Below, piece after piece: positions 24,286 through 35,308 of a stretch of 64,000 nt of DNA. Positions within the stretch are counted from its first letter, which is position 1. Each line of letters opens with the position of its first letter. The stretch is from assembly GCF_036320965.1 (NCBI RefSeq), contig NC_092269.1, positions 35,786,843 to 35,850,842 of the forward strand, written 5' to 3'. The DNA comes from Panulirus ornatus. Taxonomy: Eukaryota > Arthropoda > Malacostraca > Decapoda > Palinuridae. Position numbers and translations under genes: made by a program. The notes beneath the pieces were generated by a model that saw only the letters and a list, made by a program, of their open reading frames with translations, made no database searches and was not told where the DNA came from.

Positions 24286-24395
24286 CTCTCATGTGTAAAG
24301 GTAGATGATGTGGCCTTAACACTACTGAAAAGGGAGGTAATCCCCTTTATAACACTAAAAGAAAATGGATGGTAGGAGAGCCTATGCTCTTCTGT

Positions 24396-24419
24396 CCTCC
24401 TCCTCCTCCTCCTCCTCCC
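24396..24419. repeat. Short (TCC)n microsatellite
   Basis: About seven TCC units; reads as a poly-Glu stretch on the minus strand. Confidence 0.85.
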
Positions 24420-24576
24420 TCAGTGGAGTTAAGGATGTTAAGGAAATGTTACATATGGGCTGAGAACGTTTGAGGGCGATCATCACCTTAACTCCATAAC
24501 CAGGCTGGAGGCCAGGAAGGCTACAGGTGAAAGATGCTCTAGTGAAGACAAAGCCGAGGAGATTAGCCACATCGTA

Positions 24577-24960
24577 TGTGGGACGGAAGGTCAGGTGACC
24601 TGGTAATGTGACCTGGGTGATCACACCGTATTTGGGACGGAAGGTCAGGTGACCTGGTAATGTGACCTGGGTGATCACACTGTATGTGGGACGGAAGGTC
24701 AGGTGACCTGGTAATGTGACCTGGAGTGATCCCACCGTATGTGGGACGAAAGGTCAGGTGACCTGGTAATGTGACCTGGGTGATCACACCGTATGTGGGA
24801 CGGAAGGTCAGGTGACCTGGTAGTGTGACCTGGATGATCACACCGTAAGTGGGACGGAAGGTCAGGTGACCTGGTAATGTGACCTGGGTGATCACACCGT
24901 ATTTGGGACGGAAGGTCAGGTGACCTGGTAATGTGACCTGGGTGATCACACCTCATGTGA
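24577..24960. repeat. 54-bp minisatellite with AGGTCA half-sites
   Basis: Seven units plus a partial one, about 54 bp each: GGGACGGAAGGTCAGGTGAC, CTGGTAATGTGACCTGG, GTGATCACACCGTAT. Each full unit has AGGTCA-GG-TGACCT (an inverted repeat of the nuclear-receptor half-site with a 2-bp spacer) and a second TGACCT 7 bp further on. As 54 is a multiple of three, the minus strand gives an 18-residue repeat (ITQVTLPGHLTFRPTYGV); one unit has an extra base that breaks this frame, so coding is unlikely. Confidence 0.95.
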
Positions 24961-25543
24961 GACGATATGATGGCGTGACTCTTAACCTGTTCCAAGGTTA
25001 CGTTATCATACCCCGTCCTAACCTGGGTTCTCGAGAGGTTAAAGGTACGTGAGGTGTGAGACTGTGTGGGGTGGGTGTTGCCGCCTGGGTATGTGCATGG
25101 GAGGCGGTTGTGTTCCTGGCGGAGTGGATAAGGTTCTGTGATTATAAGGGAAGATGGGAAACATGACAGTGGGTTAGAGAACGAGAGAGACATTAACCAG
25201 ACGAGAGGCTGATTGAGGAAGGCGCAGATTAATGAGACACACTAGCAAATAAGACTTGATTTTAGGGTGAGAAAGAGACTTGCGAAAACACAGAGGCTTG
25301 TATGAGACTTATGGAATTTATTTTTTTTTCTGTTAGAAAAGTTAGAGAACCAGAAAGAATGATTGAAGAGGTTGAACTAAAGACGCAGAATTTTGAAGAT
25401 TACTGTTTCGAGCAGTGAGTTGAGAGGACACAAGGAATGTGATGGAAGCAGCGGATGGCTGTTTGACGAACGGTAAAAGTCAGTGATTAAGAGAGGAGAG
25501 AAGGGAAAAAGATATAAAATGGGTTTCCTTGGAAGAGACAGTT

Positions 25544-25547
<4 letters not shown>
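24961..25547. other. Intergenic stretch without gene
   Basis: Purine-rich unique sequence, no recognisable gene or element. Confidence 0.5.

Positions 25548-25615
<68 letters not shown>
25548..25615. repeat. (GA)n microsatellite
   Basis: Perfect GA tract of about 33 units. Confidence 0.97.
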
Positions 25616-25617
<2 letters not shown>

Positions 25618-25756
25618 AAAAAAAGTGAGGAAGAAAAAAAGGGAAAGAAAACTGATAATTTATAAGTTTGGAAGTTGGAGGCGAGGAAAACTATGTAGTG
25701 CAGGAATCATAGTAGTGAAGGGAATGTTGGAAGGAATCTTTGGAGAAGGGGCCGGA

Positions 25757-26425
25757 GGTGAAGGGGGAGTCTGGGGAGTTTGTGAGAGGTGTAGTTGAGG
25801 AAGGGGGAGTCTGGAGAGTTTGTGAGAGGTGTAGTTGAGGAAGGGGGAGTCTGGAGAGTTTGTGAGAGGTGTAGTTGAGTAAGGGAGAGTCTGGAGAGTT
25901 TGTGAGAGGTGTAGTTGAGGAAGGGGGAGTCTGGAGAGTTTGTGAGAGGTGTAGTTGAGGAAGGGGGAGTCTGGAGAGTTTGTGAGAGGTGTAGTTGAGT
26001 AAGGGAGAGTCTGGAGAGTTTGTGAGAGGTGTAGTTGAGGAAGGGAGAGCCTGGGGAGTTTGTGAGAGGTGTAGTTGAGGAAGGGAGAGCCTGGGGAGTT
26101 TGTGAGAGGTGTAGTTGAGGAAGGGAGAGTCTGGGGAGTTTGTGAGAGGTGTAGTTGAGGAAGGGAGAGCCTGGGGAGTTTGTGAGAGGTGTAGTTGAGG
26201 AAGGGAGAGCCTGGGGGGTTTGTGAGAGGTGTAGTTGAGGAATGGAGAGTCTGGAGATTTTGTGAGAGATGTAGATGAGGAAAGGGAGAGCCTGGGGAGT
26301 TTGTGAGAGGTGTAGTTGAGGAAGGGGGAGTCTGGGGAGTTTGTGAGAGGTGTAGTTGAGGAAGGGGGAGTCTGGGGAGTTTGTGAGAGGTGTAGTTGAG
26401 GAAGGGGGAGTTTGTGAGAGGAAGG
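25757..26425. repeat. 40-bp minisatellite, about 16 copies
   Basis: Unit GGGGGAGTCTGGAGAGTTTG followed by TGAGAGGTGTAGTTGAGGAA. Variants are ordered: the 120-bp block 25801-25920 recurs at 25921-26040, giving a three-unit higher-order repeat, while later copies carry GAGCCTGGGG. The 261-codon minus-strand frame is the repeat read in three phases (40 is not a multiple of three), producing SPFLNYTSHKL, SLPQLHLSQT and PSSTTPLTNS in rotation. Confidence 0.96.
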
Positions 26426-26499
26426 GAGGAGGCGGGGAGGTGTTTTCCTCCGCCTTGACTTAATTTTCGCCTCCAAAGAATCGATTGGGTCTGCTAATC

Positions 26500-26864
26500 C
26501 CGGCCGGCCACATAACTCACTGCCTCCAATTTCCTCTCCCTGGCTCCCTCATCTCCCCTCCCTTCCTCCCCCTTTTCTCTCCCCTCTCCCAGGCTTCCTC
26601 GCCCACCCAATCTCCCCCACCGTCCCTATTCCCTCCCCCTCACGCTACATCTCCCCCCACCACCCTTCACCTTTCCCAGGGTTTCCTACCCTCTCTTATT
26701 TTCTCCCTTCCCTTCCCTCTCTTCCCTTTCCATCTCACTTCCATTTCTTTCCTTTTCCCTCGCCAATTCTGTCTTCTCTTTATCCAACCCCCCCCCCCCA
26801 TCCCGTTTCTCTTCCACCCCGCTAAATCCCTCCCCCGAGCCACCAGCCACCTTCCACACATCCC

Positions 26865-26950
<86 letters not shown>
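26500..26950. repeat. Polypyrimidine tract ending in C-run and (CT)n
   Basis: About 370 bases with very few purines on the plus strand, then a C14 run and a (CT)n tract at 26875-26949. Open frames on both strands are compositional. Mirror-type pyrimidine tracts like this can adopt triplex (H-DNA) conformations. Confidence 0.9.
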
Positions 26951-26953
<3 letters not shown>

Positions 26954-27039
26954 ATCATGTGCTTGTTGCGAGATGGTCGTGAGTGTCGCGCGCCCTGGAC
27001 TGGGGCCAGCAGTGAATGCTTCCCCCACGTCTTGGCATT

Positions 27040-27041
<2 letters not shown>

Positions 27042-27081
<40 letters not shown>
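27042..27081. repeat. (GT)n microsatellite
   Basis: Perfect GT tract of about 19 units. Confidence 0.95.
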
Positions 27082-27084
<3 letters not shown>

Positions 27085-28048
27085 TTGTTATCCACTCTTC
27101 GCGTGTCTCAAAAGATATGTCTTGTCTCGCGTCATGGTTTTTTTTTTTTTTTTTTTTCTTCTAAATCTAGTATGTGTTCCCTTCGTGTATACGTCACCTT
27201 TCTCAGTATCCCCCCCCCCCTCCCTCCCCCCACCCCAACCCTCCGCCTCTTGTCATGTAGATGTCTCTTCCCCCCTCCCCCCCTCCCCCAGTATGAAGGC
27301 GCTGGTTTACCTCGTTAGTGTCGACCTGAGCCTTGCGTGCCAAGGCGTTTGTCGTCCCTCTTGACATTCCCGCGTCCTTGGTTATTGACGTTGGTCAGTC
27401 GTTAGGTATGTGTGTGTGTGTGTGTGTTGGAATGGTCGTTGGACCTGGTGTCGTTGGAGTACCTTAGGCCGTTTGAGTCGTTTGAGGCGCCCGTTGTAAT
27501 CGTCGTTTGAGTCGTTGGACGTAGGATTATGTAGTTAGGTTATTGTCGTGGTTGAACGTTGGCGGATGGGCGAGGTATGCATTGTTTCTCTGTCGTGCGT
27601 CACATGATGTGATATATTTTTGTTATTGTTGTTGTTTTGATGAGTTTTGTTTTCACCTGTGAAGTGAGCGCTTCCTTCGCCTGTATTTAAGTGTTCCTCA
27701 ATTCATGGCTTACTTTAGTCGGGTTGCTGGTATGGCTTCTTTCATTTTGGAGTTGTCTTTCGTTTTGCTTTTTATTGGGGGACGAGACACGATGCTGAGG
27801 GGTGGAAGATATGATACTGGAGGGAGGGAGGGAGAGAGGTATACTGGGTGGAGAGGGAGAGTGTAGGAGGCGGAGGTAGAGGATAGAGGGAGGAAGAAGG
27901 GCGCACCCTCTGAATTGGTGACAGAGAGGAGGCTCTGCAACCCACATACATCATGTAGATGATTGTCTTATATATGGACAACTTTAAAGACTTGGCATGA
28001 CGATGTTAAAATGTAGTGGTGGTGGGATTTACCTGTACTGATTGAGTG

Positions 28049-28050
<2 letters not shown>
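27082..28050. other. Intergenic stretch without gene
   Basis: T- and C-runs near 27137 and 27210, and a short GT tract at about 27409. No gene or named element seen. Confidence 0.5.
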
Positions 28051-28051
<1 letters not shown>

Positions 28052-28096
<45 letters not shown>

Positions 28097-28260
28097 CAGT
28101 CGTGTCTTGTGCCCTGGGAGTGAGGTATGATTTTGGTGATGTGGATAATGCTGGTGCTGACTGAGTGACTGGCTGCAGGTTGCACAATGCAGGTGCTGAC
28201 TGTCGCTAGCGAGGTGCGACCAACCAGACACGTTATCTTTCTTTTTTTAAAGGTAGGTAT

Positions 28261-28315
<55 letters not shown>
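28052..28315. repeat. (CA)n and (GA)n microsatellites
   Basis: (CA)n at 28052-28094 and (GA)n at 28265-28315. Confidence 0.95.
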
Positions 28316-28316
<1 letters not shown>

Positions 28317-28671
28317 GTCAGGTGTGTGAACTAAGGTACGGCTTCAAGGAGAGAGATCCCCCCTCCTCCCCACACACACACACACATACACACACTCCAT
28401 CACTCCATTTGTTTATTTGTCTCACTTACCCTGGGGGGATTGGCTGGCCGGCGTGACCAGAGCGGAGGAACTCTCTCTCCTCCAGTGAGGGCCAAGCCTC
28501 GGCCGGTCATGGAGGAACCCAGCCCCTCCCTCAGAGCTGTGTATCAAGTACAGTGTTCTCCTCAAACGTGTCTCGTGTGTGTGTGTGTGTGTGTATGCTG
28601 AAGTCGAATCTCGGGTTTTAAGGCTCGGCTGGCCCTCCGGGACCAAAAAGAACCCTACCACCGTCGTGGTG

Positions 28672-28815
28672 GTGCTCCTCCTCCTCGAGGGTCGTACCGT
28701 CGCCGCCGTGGTGCTCCTCCTCGAGGGTCGTACCGTCGCCGCCGTGGTGCTCCTCGAGGGTCGCACCGTCGTGGTGATGCTCCTCGCCCTTCGTCGTCCC
28801 CTTGTGGTCGCACCG
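28672..28815. repeat. GGGTCGTACCGTCG-type degenerate repeats
   Basis: Repeated TCCTCGAGGGTCGTACCGTC with GCCGCCGTGGTGC. The core GAGGGTCGTACCGTCG closely resembles the 21-bp unit at 36556-36965 (AAGGGTCGTACCGTCGTGCTC), so this is a diverged locus of the same dispersed minisatellite. Confidence 0.75.
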
Positions 28816-29091
28816 TCGAAATGGAAGAAAAAGAGGGATTTAAAGTGTATTGAAGTCATCATGAATGGGGTGGGGATTGTGTGTGTGTGTGGGAGGAGGA
28901 AGGTGTCACTCCCATCAACCCAACGGGACATTAACAGGTTTTCCCTCCCTCAATTGCTTCAGAATATCATGGCGATGGGACATGTAATGCCGTATTTCAG
29001 AAGGTGGCGACGGGAGCAAGGGAGGGAGGGCCAACCAGCCAGTGACGCTAGTGTAAGCAAAGCACAGGAAGGAGACTCGATGGGAAAAAGG

Positions 29092-29141
<50 letters not shown>
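29092..29141. repeat. (GA)n microsatellite
   Basis: GA tract with one GGA interruption. Confidence 0.95.
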
Positions 29142-29144
<3 letters not shown>

Positions 29145-30131
29145 CTTATGAAAAAAAAGATACAACCCTCCCACTGGGGGCGCTGTACGTGTAGCTTTGT
29201 ACCACTGCGGGTTATGAAAAAAAGAAAACAAAGAATTGTGGTGGATAGTGAAGTATACAAGGGCGATGATGGTGCAGTCGGTGTGGTGTTCTTCTCTGTG
29301 AAACGGGTTGAAAAATAGTCGCTGTTCGTGATATGAAAAAAAAAAGAGTGAAAATGGAAGTGTTTATCGTAAAATGGGTTGACAGTGGAGTGGTCTGTGC
29401 AAAATGGAATGAAAAGATTTGGCTGTCAGTGTACATTGGACTGAAAACGGGAGGGTGTGGTCCGAGCAAAATTGATTGAACCTGTAGTGGTTAGTGTAAT
29501 GCTGTATATGTGCAGGAAATGTGTGTATATATAGTTATTTTATGAAAGAAGATTAAACTCAAGTGTCTATAACGAAGGATAAATTTCGTCAGTGGCATAT
29601 AACGAAATATGTGTACAGAAGAGTATGGCATTTTGCGGGTTTAGATGTGATTTTGTGGCCAGTTAGTGACACAGTTTTCTCTCGCACCAGCAGCGAAGTG
29701 TGTAGTCATTGTAACGGTGAGGAGGTATGGTGGACCCGGCTGGCCAGGGGGGTCAGAAAGTTTTAATATAGTTTTGGTGTCGACAAGATGGTTGTTTGTG
29801 TCAAAAGACTGAGTAAAAGTAGATGTTAGTTTATTTGTATCATGTGAGAAAAGTAGAAAGTCTTAAAACTTCCCCAAATGCTTGGTATACTTTGCTGATT
29901 TTTACAAGTTTATTTCAAGAGGAATGTTATGTTATAATTTGGTTTTGTGATAGAGTGGTTTTGCGTAGAGTTTTCGTCGGAGAGTTTGAGTAGAATTTCA
30001 TTTTTGTGAAAATGTTGAAAAAAAAAAGAATAGGTAAATGAAATTGATAAAAATATCGGAAATGTAGACCATTTAAAAAATTCGTGGAAATATTGTCGAG
30101 CTTACGGTGCCATAGTGGAGGGAGGAAGGGT

Positions 30132-30132
<1 letters not shown>
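29142..30132. other. Intergenic stretch without gene
   Basis: A-rich unique sequence. Around 29270-29470 the motif AAAATGGxxTGAxAA recurs loosely. No gene recognised. Confidence 0.5.
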
Positions 30133-30163
<31 letters not shown>

Positions 30164-30164
30164 G
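30133..30164. repeat. (GT)n microsatellite
   Basis: Perfect GT tract of about 15 units. Confidence 0.95.
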
Positions 30165-30508
30165 TGGGGGAGGGGAAGGGAGCTGTCCCCCCCTGTATAA
30201 TATATGGTAATGTAGGGCAGGTAGGGGAGGACCTGCCGGTATATCACTGCTCCAGACTGGTCCCGCTGCTTGTACTAGGGGGAAAGGGAGAGATTGGGAC
30301 AGAGGGCGTGGTTGCAGAGGGGGGGAGGGGGTGAGTATGGAGGGAGATTACGGGGATGTGACAAGGATGGATACCAGAAGGATCAGGGTGGAGCTGAAGC
30401 GTTTGAAGCGCTGGATGAAAACCACGGCGAGGATTGTGGTGGATGTTAAGACGCGTTGCGCCTCGTCTGACGAGAGTTGACAGAGGGGGTTAAGACACCT
30501 CATGTCGA

Positions 30509-30553
<45 letters not shown>

Positions 30554-30894
30554 TCCTAGGGCTTGTCCTTCTCGTGGGTCTTAATTGCTTGTCTGACAGC
30601 TTGGGGGGGAAAAAGAGTGCCAGGGTAATTAACCCCTTTGAACACGATGGCTCGACCCCTTGAGCGTGATGACGCATCCTTTGACCTGACCCCTAAGGAT
30701 CACACCAGCGCTGCTCAGGGTGGTTTAAGTGACCTCGTGTGTGTAGTTTGACCTGTGGTGTAGCATTGCCGGGGTGACAGGCAGTGTCCCCCGGTCACTG
30801 GTGGTAGCAGTGATAGGGAGGGAGGGAGTCAGAGCGTGTCATGGCTATATAACCCCCCCCGTACTTTTTATGGTCTACTTCATAACTGTAGTCG
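30165..30894. other. Intergenic stretch with (CA)n and a diverged 21-mer
   Basis: (CA)n at 30510-30552. At about 30640-30692, read on the minus strand, CACGCTCAAGGGGTCGAGCC and ATCGTGTTCAAAGGGG resemble two units of the dispersed GTGCTCAAGGGTCGT minisatellite. Otherwise no gene. Confidence 0.6.
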
Positions 30895-32075
30895 CGTTGT
30901 GGTGGGTTGTGGCACAGGAAGAGGTATGGTTGGTGTGGTCGCGTTGTGGTGGGTTGTGGCACAGGAAGAGGTATGGTTGGTGTGGTCGCGTTGTGGTGGG
31001 TTGTGGCACAGGAAGAGGTATGGTTGGTGTGGTCGCGGGGTGGTGGGTTGTGGCACAGGAGAAGGTATGGCTGGTGTGGTCGCGGGGTGGTGGGTTGTGG
31101 CACAGGAGGAGGGTATGGCTGTGTGGTCGCGGGTGGTGGGTTTGTGGCACTAGGAGGAGGTATGGCTGGTGGGTCGCGGGGTTGGTGGGTTGTGGCACAG
31201 GAGGAGTATGGCTGGTGTGGTCGCGGGTTGGTGGGTTGGTGCACAGAGGACGTATGGGTGGGTGTGGTCGCGGGGTGGTGGGTTGTGGCACAGGGAGGAG
31301 TATGGTGGTGTGGTCGCGGGGTGGTGGGTTGTGGCACAGGAGGAGGTATGGCTGGTGTGGTCGCGGGGTGGTGGGTTGTGGCACAGGAGGAGGTATGGCT
31401 GGTGTGGTCGCGGGGTGGTGGGTTGTGGCACAGGAGGAGGTATGGCTTGGTGTGGTCGCGGGGTGGTGGTTGTGGCACAGGAGGAGTATGGCTGGTGTGG
31501 TCGCAGGGTGGTGGGTTGTGGCACAGGAGGAGGTATGGCTGGTGTGGTCGCGGGGTGGTGGGTTGTGGCACAGGAGGAGGTATGGCTGGTGTGGTCGCGT
31601 TGTGGAGGGTTGTGGCACAGGAGGAGGTATGGCTGGTGTGGTCGCGGGGTGGTGGGTTGTGGCAAAGGAGGAGGTATGGTTGGTGTGGTCGCGGGGTGGT
31701 GGGTTGTGGCACAGGAGAAGGTATGGCTGGTGTGGTCGCGTTGTGGAGGGTTGTGGCACAGGAGGAGGTATGGCTGGTGTGGTCGCGGGGTGGTGGGTTG
31801 TGGCACAGGAGGAGGTATGGTTGGTGTGGTCGCGGGGTGGTGGGTTGTGGCACAGGAGGAGGTATGGTTGGTGTGGTCGCGGGGTGGTGGGTTGTGGCAC
31901 AGGAGGAGGTATGGCTGGTGTGGTCGCGGGGTGGTGGGTTGTGGCACAGTCGGACGTATGGCTGGTGTGGTCGCGGGGTGGTGGGTTGTGGCACAGGAGG
32001 AGGTATGGCTGGTGTGGTCGCGGGGTGGTGGGTTGTGGCACAGGAGGAGGTATGGCTGGTGTGGTCGCGGGGTGT
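30895..32075. repeat. 47-bp minisatellite, about 25 copies
   Basis: Unit GGTATGGCTGGTGTGGTCGC, GGGGTGGTGGGTTGTGGCAC, AGGAGGA. The left end carries a GCGTTGTGG variant that recurs in the middle (around 31600 and 31740). The block near 31090-31300 has many one-base indels. No unit contains a stop in any of the six frames, so all six are open together from 31169 to 31994. The resulting 300-450-codon ORFs are artefacts: 47 is not a multiple of three and indels are tolerated. Confidence 0.96.
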
Positions 32076-32210
32076 CAGTCTGAACGATTTTCATCAGCTC
32101 TGTATTTGAGTGCGTCATAGTCGGGTGTTGGTGTTGGCGTGGGGTAGGGGTGTGTGTGGTGGTTGTGGTGGTGAGAGAGCAAGCTCACACCCACCATACT
32201 TAAGGTCGTC

Positions 32211-32290
32211 ACATCGTGCCCAAGGGGGTCGTTCCTTCGTGCTCAGGGGTCGTTCCTTCGTGCTCAGGGGTCGTCCCTCCGCTATGATCA
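32211..32290. repeat. Short array of the GGGTCGT 21-mer family
   Basis: Three or four units of TCGTGCTCAGGGGTCGTTCC, essentially the same unit as the 36556-36965 array but about 4 kb away. Confidence 0.85.
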
Positions 32291-33094
32291 AATGTCGCAC
32301 GCTCTACGAGCGGTGATGACCTGATGGTGCCGAACGAGATGTGTTGTATTACATGAGACGGTCATACGTTCCTGTTAGGCGACCAGCACGTAGCGACCAG
32401 TCAGTCTCCCTCATCTTGGGGCCCCGGCTGCTGGTGGGTGGATCACCCCGGGGCGCCCTCGTAAAATGTGCCCAAAATATGGCCCACAGTGTCGGCGCGT
32501 TAAATTTGATGACCTGTCTCTCAGTAGGGTTGACGTCACCCGGTCTGGCCCTCTTCAAAAACTCCTGATTGGAGGTAATTTTTGTATGGGCGGAGCTGTC
32601 GGATGTTCCGGGGGGCGAGACTGACAATATTACGCTGTATAACCCTATGCCACACGTCTTAGGTCCAAATTAAATCATTCTTTCTTTTTTTCTCTCTCCT
32701 CCTCCCCCTCTGCCCTGCTAAGCTCATCAGAGAGGGCCAGATGCCTCCCCTCTGTAATTGATTATTCTAGGAATGATTGATACTCATTTGGCCCAATTTT
32801 TGCGCGCGAGACAGATCTGCGGGATGTATCCCCGAAACCAAACCAATTAAAATGAGGCGATTAAGGAAGGGTACGTACGTGGTGTGGCGCCGCTTGTAAT
32901 GTTATGGCAGGAAGTGTTGCTGTCCGGTGATCTACAGCTGTTGTTGTGGTTAATAGAGAGTTTGTCTCGCTGTTATTGCTGGCGTGGATGGCTGCGTTGC
33001 CGTTCGTTGAGGGGGATGCGACTGTGGAACGTATCGGTAATGAAGGGGGGGTTACATGAAGCGAGCGAAACGACGCGCACGTTGGACACTCGAG
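32291..33094. other. Unique DNA, possible conserved non-coding segment
   Basis: No gene recognised. The part 32690-32880 is free of simple repeats and rich in homeodomain-like cores (TAATTGATTATT, CCAATTAAAATGAG, GATTGATACTCATT). Such texture is typical of enhancers, but this is only an impression. Confidence 0.3.
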
Positions 33095-33410
33095 ATGGGG
33101 TGATGGGTCGTTAGTCAGTCCTGGGGTGATGGGTCATTGGTCAATCCTGGAGTGATGGGTCATTGGTCAATCCTGGGGTGATGGGTCATTGGTCAATCCT
33201 GGGGTGATGGGTCATTGGTCAGTCCTGGGGTGATGGGTCGTTGGTCGATCCTGGGGTGATGGGTCATTGGTCAATCCTGGGGTGATGGGTCATTGGTCAA
33301 TCCTGGGGTGATGGGTCATTGGTCGATCCTGGGGTGATGGGTCATTGGTCAATCCTGGGGTGATGGGTCGTTGGTCGATCCTGGGGTGATGGGTCATTGG
33401 TCAATCCTTA
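33095..33410. repeat. 26-bp minisatellite, 12 copies
   Basis: Unit GGGGTGATGGGTCATTGGTC followed by AATCCT. Variants are CATT/CGTT and CAATCC/CAGTCC/CGATCC. The CGTT and CGATCC variants tend to occur together. Confidence 0.96.
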
Positions 33411-34162
33411 CGTCGTTAGGTGGGAACTTGGGGTGTGGATTGGCTTGTGCAAGTCTCACGTGTCATGTTTCAGTGAGGTGAGGTGTCATTGGGTAATCTG
33501 AGGCAGTGGTGTACCGTGTGCATAACTCCTTCAACACCATGGTACGATCCTCGATCATGGCGGTACGTTGCGACGGTACGATTCACCGGCGCGATGGTAC
33601 CGTCCGATAAGCACAGACGCACTATTGTGTTGGCGCGACCCTTAAGTAGGACGGTACGACTTGCGGACACGACGTTGCGATGTTTAGGGATGATAGCATG
33701 ACCCCTGGCCTAACCCAGCTTGACCCTTGTTAATGAACGTTACAACAGATGCCTCAATATTTGCATAAAGTCGAGTCGAGGGATCAAATCATCGCGCTCA
33801 TGTTACAGAGTTTACTGGAGTGAAGAACACACAGGAGAACAACAGAGAACACAAATCCTTTGAATATCGAATCTCGCGTCATTGTGGCGAACAGGAAATG
33901 GTCATCTATTCAGGTGTTCAGCGTGTCGATTGTTGGATATGCGAGAGAGGAAGATTTTTGAGTGGCCTGCATCGGGACCGATTGGTTTGGCTGGTTATCT
34001 CGGCTTTAGGCCAAGGTCATTAAAGCCGTCCACGTTTATTTTGAGACCAGCAGTTAGTGGGTAAGACTTGAACACCTTCAAGTGTTAATTCAAACACCCC
34101 TGCAGCTCTGTAGCTGTGTGCCTACTGCAGGAGGCTAGGAGACGCCCCCGCCCTTTTTAGTG
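33411..34162. other. Intergenic stretch, degenerate GGTACGA repeats
   Basis: Around 33540-33665, GGTACGAT/CGGTACG with GCGCGATGGTACCGTCC recur, plausibly a very diverged relative of the GTCGTACCGTCG minisatellite read on the other strand. No gene. Confidence 0.4.
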
Positions 34163-34174
34163 GTAGTAGTAGTT

Positions 34175-34208
<34 letters not shown>

Positions 34209-34211
34209 CAG
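34163..34211. repeat. (TAG)n microsatellite
   Basis: About 15 TAG/GTA triplets with one TTG interruption. Confidence 0.93.
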
Positions 34212-34611
34212 CGCGTTCGTTACGACCCCTTATCCAGACCCCTTGTTAGCTGAAGAGCCCAATACATTAGTCACGTAAGTTATTGAAGGACAGGGCTTCG
34301 TATCGTCTTGATTTTCATTCTGTCTTCGATGGATTACCTACTGAAGAGATGATCGTGTGCTAGTTCGGGAAGAGGGGGTCACCTGGAGGTGAACCCTACA
34401 GTTCTTGGTTTAAGGGCCTAGCTGCCATCACCCTAAATTTTAGGCTCGAACACCCAAGACTGCTTTCGAGTCTTGCTAGGTTTAATGTACCCAGCAGCAA
34501 GTCAAGTCACAAGGGGGAGCATAGCCTTGAAATAGTGAACCTTACACAGTCATGTGTTGATGTCAGACTTCGTCAAGTTTTAGGGGCATGTGTCTTAAAG
34601 ACACGTAGTTA
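34212..34611. other. Intergenic stretch without gene
   Basis: Unique sequence, nothing recognised. TTAAAGACACGTAGTTAATG directly precedes the 21-bp array and shares its ACACGTAG core. Confidence 0.5.
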
Positions 34612-34752
34612 ATGCCTCCTGGACACGTAGTGATGTCTCCTGGACACGTAGCGATGTCTCCTAGTCACGTAGCGATGTCTCCTAGTCACGTAGCGATGTC
34701 TCCTAGTCACGTAGCGATGTCTCCTAGTCACGTAGCGATGTCTCCTAGTCTC
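34612..34752. repeat. 21-bp minisatellite, seven copies
   Basis: Unit GATGTCTCCTAGTCACGTAG plus C. The first two units have TGGACACG instead of TAGTCACG, giving a gradient. In-frame periodicity (MSPSHVA on plus, RRHRYVT on minus) follows from the 21-base unit. Confidence 0.95.
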
Positions 34753-34839
34753 TGTTACTTCCAGGGGGAGATGCAGCAGTTTCATGACGTTGTCCAAAGC
34801 CCCGGTCAGACTCACAGTCTCGACAGATAATGTCGTTTC

Positions 34840-35045
34840 AAGGCAGGTCATCCTGTGTCACGCCGCATCTCTCCATCTACTCCTATTTTAAGGCAGATTT
34901 TACCATTTCACGCCAGGTCTCGCCAGGTCTCGCCATATCCGGCCAGATTGGGCTGTTTCACGCCGAATCGCGCCAGCCCCTTAGCCATTTCAAGCCAGAT
35001 CTTGCTGTCTCGCGCCGAATCTGGCCAGGTCGCGCCAGAACTCGC
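34840..35045. repeat. Degenerate CGCCAGGTCTCGCCA repeats
   Basis: Segments such as TTTCACGCCAGGTCTCGCCA, TTTCAAGCCAGATCTTGC and TCGCGCCGAATCTGGCCAG recur at about 15-45 bp spacing. Eroded array, no gene. Confidence 0.7.
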
Positions 35046-35308
35046 GGGGCCCATAAACAGTAACTTACAGTGCCGGACGCAGCGGCGCCTTAATGCTTTT
35101 TGCAATGAGTTACGACGGCATTATAACGGGTTTTAGTGTGTTGGCGGCGGAGGTAAGCGTTTGGCTGTAACGACGCAATGCTGCTGCCTCCGTGGTTATG
35201 GGCCCGGGTGCAACATTTGCTTCGGAACAAAGCCTTCGGGGTCGAATAGAATCGGTGAAATGCAGGTAATTATTACGGCTTATTAAAACTATGGCACAGT
35301 TGTTTTTA

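Noticed and set aside
30774..32120. 448-codon plus-strand ORF and five other long ORFs over the same DNA
   Set aside because: All are translations of a 47-bp tandem repeat with no stops in any frame; unit length and one-base indels are incompatible with a conserved protein.
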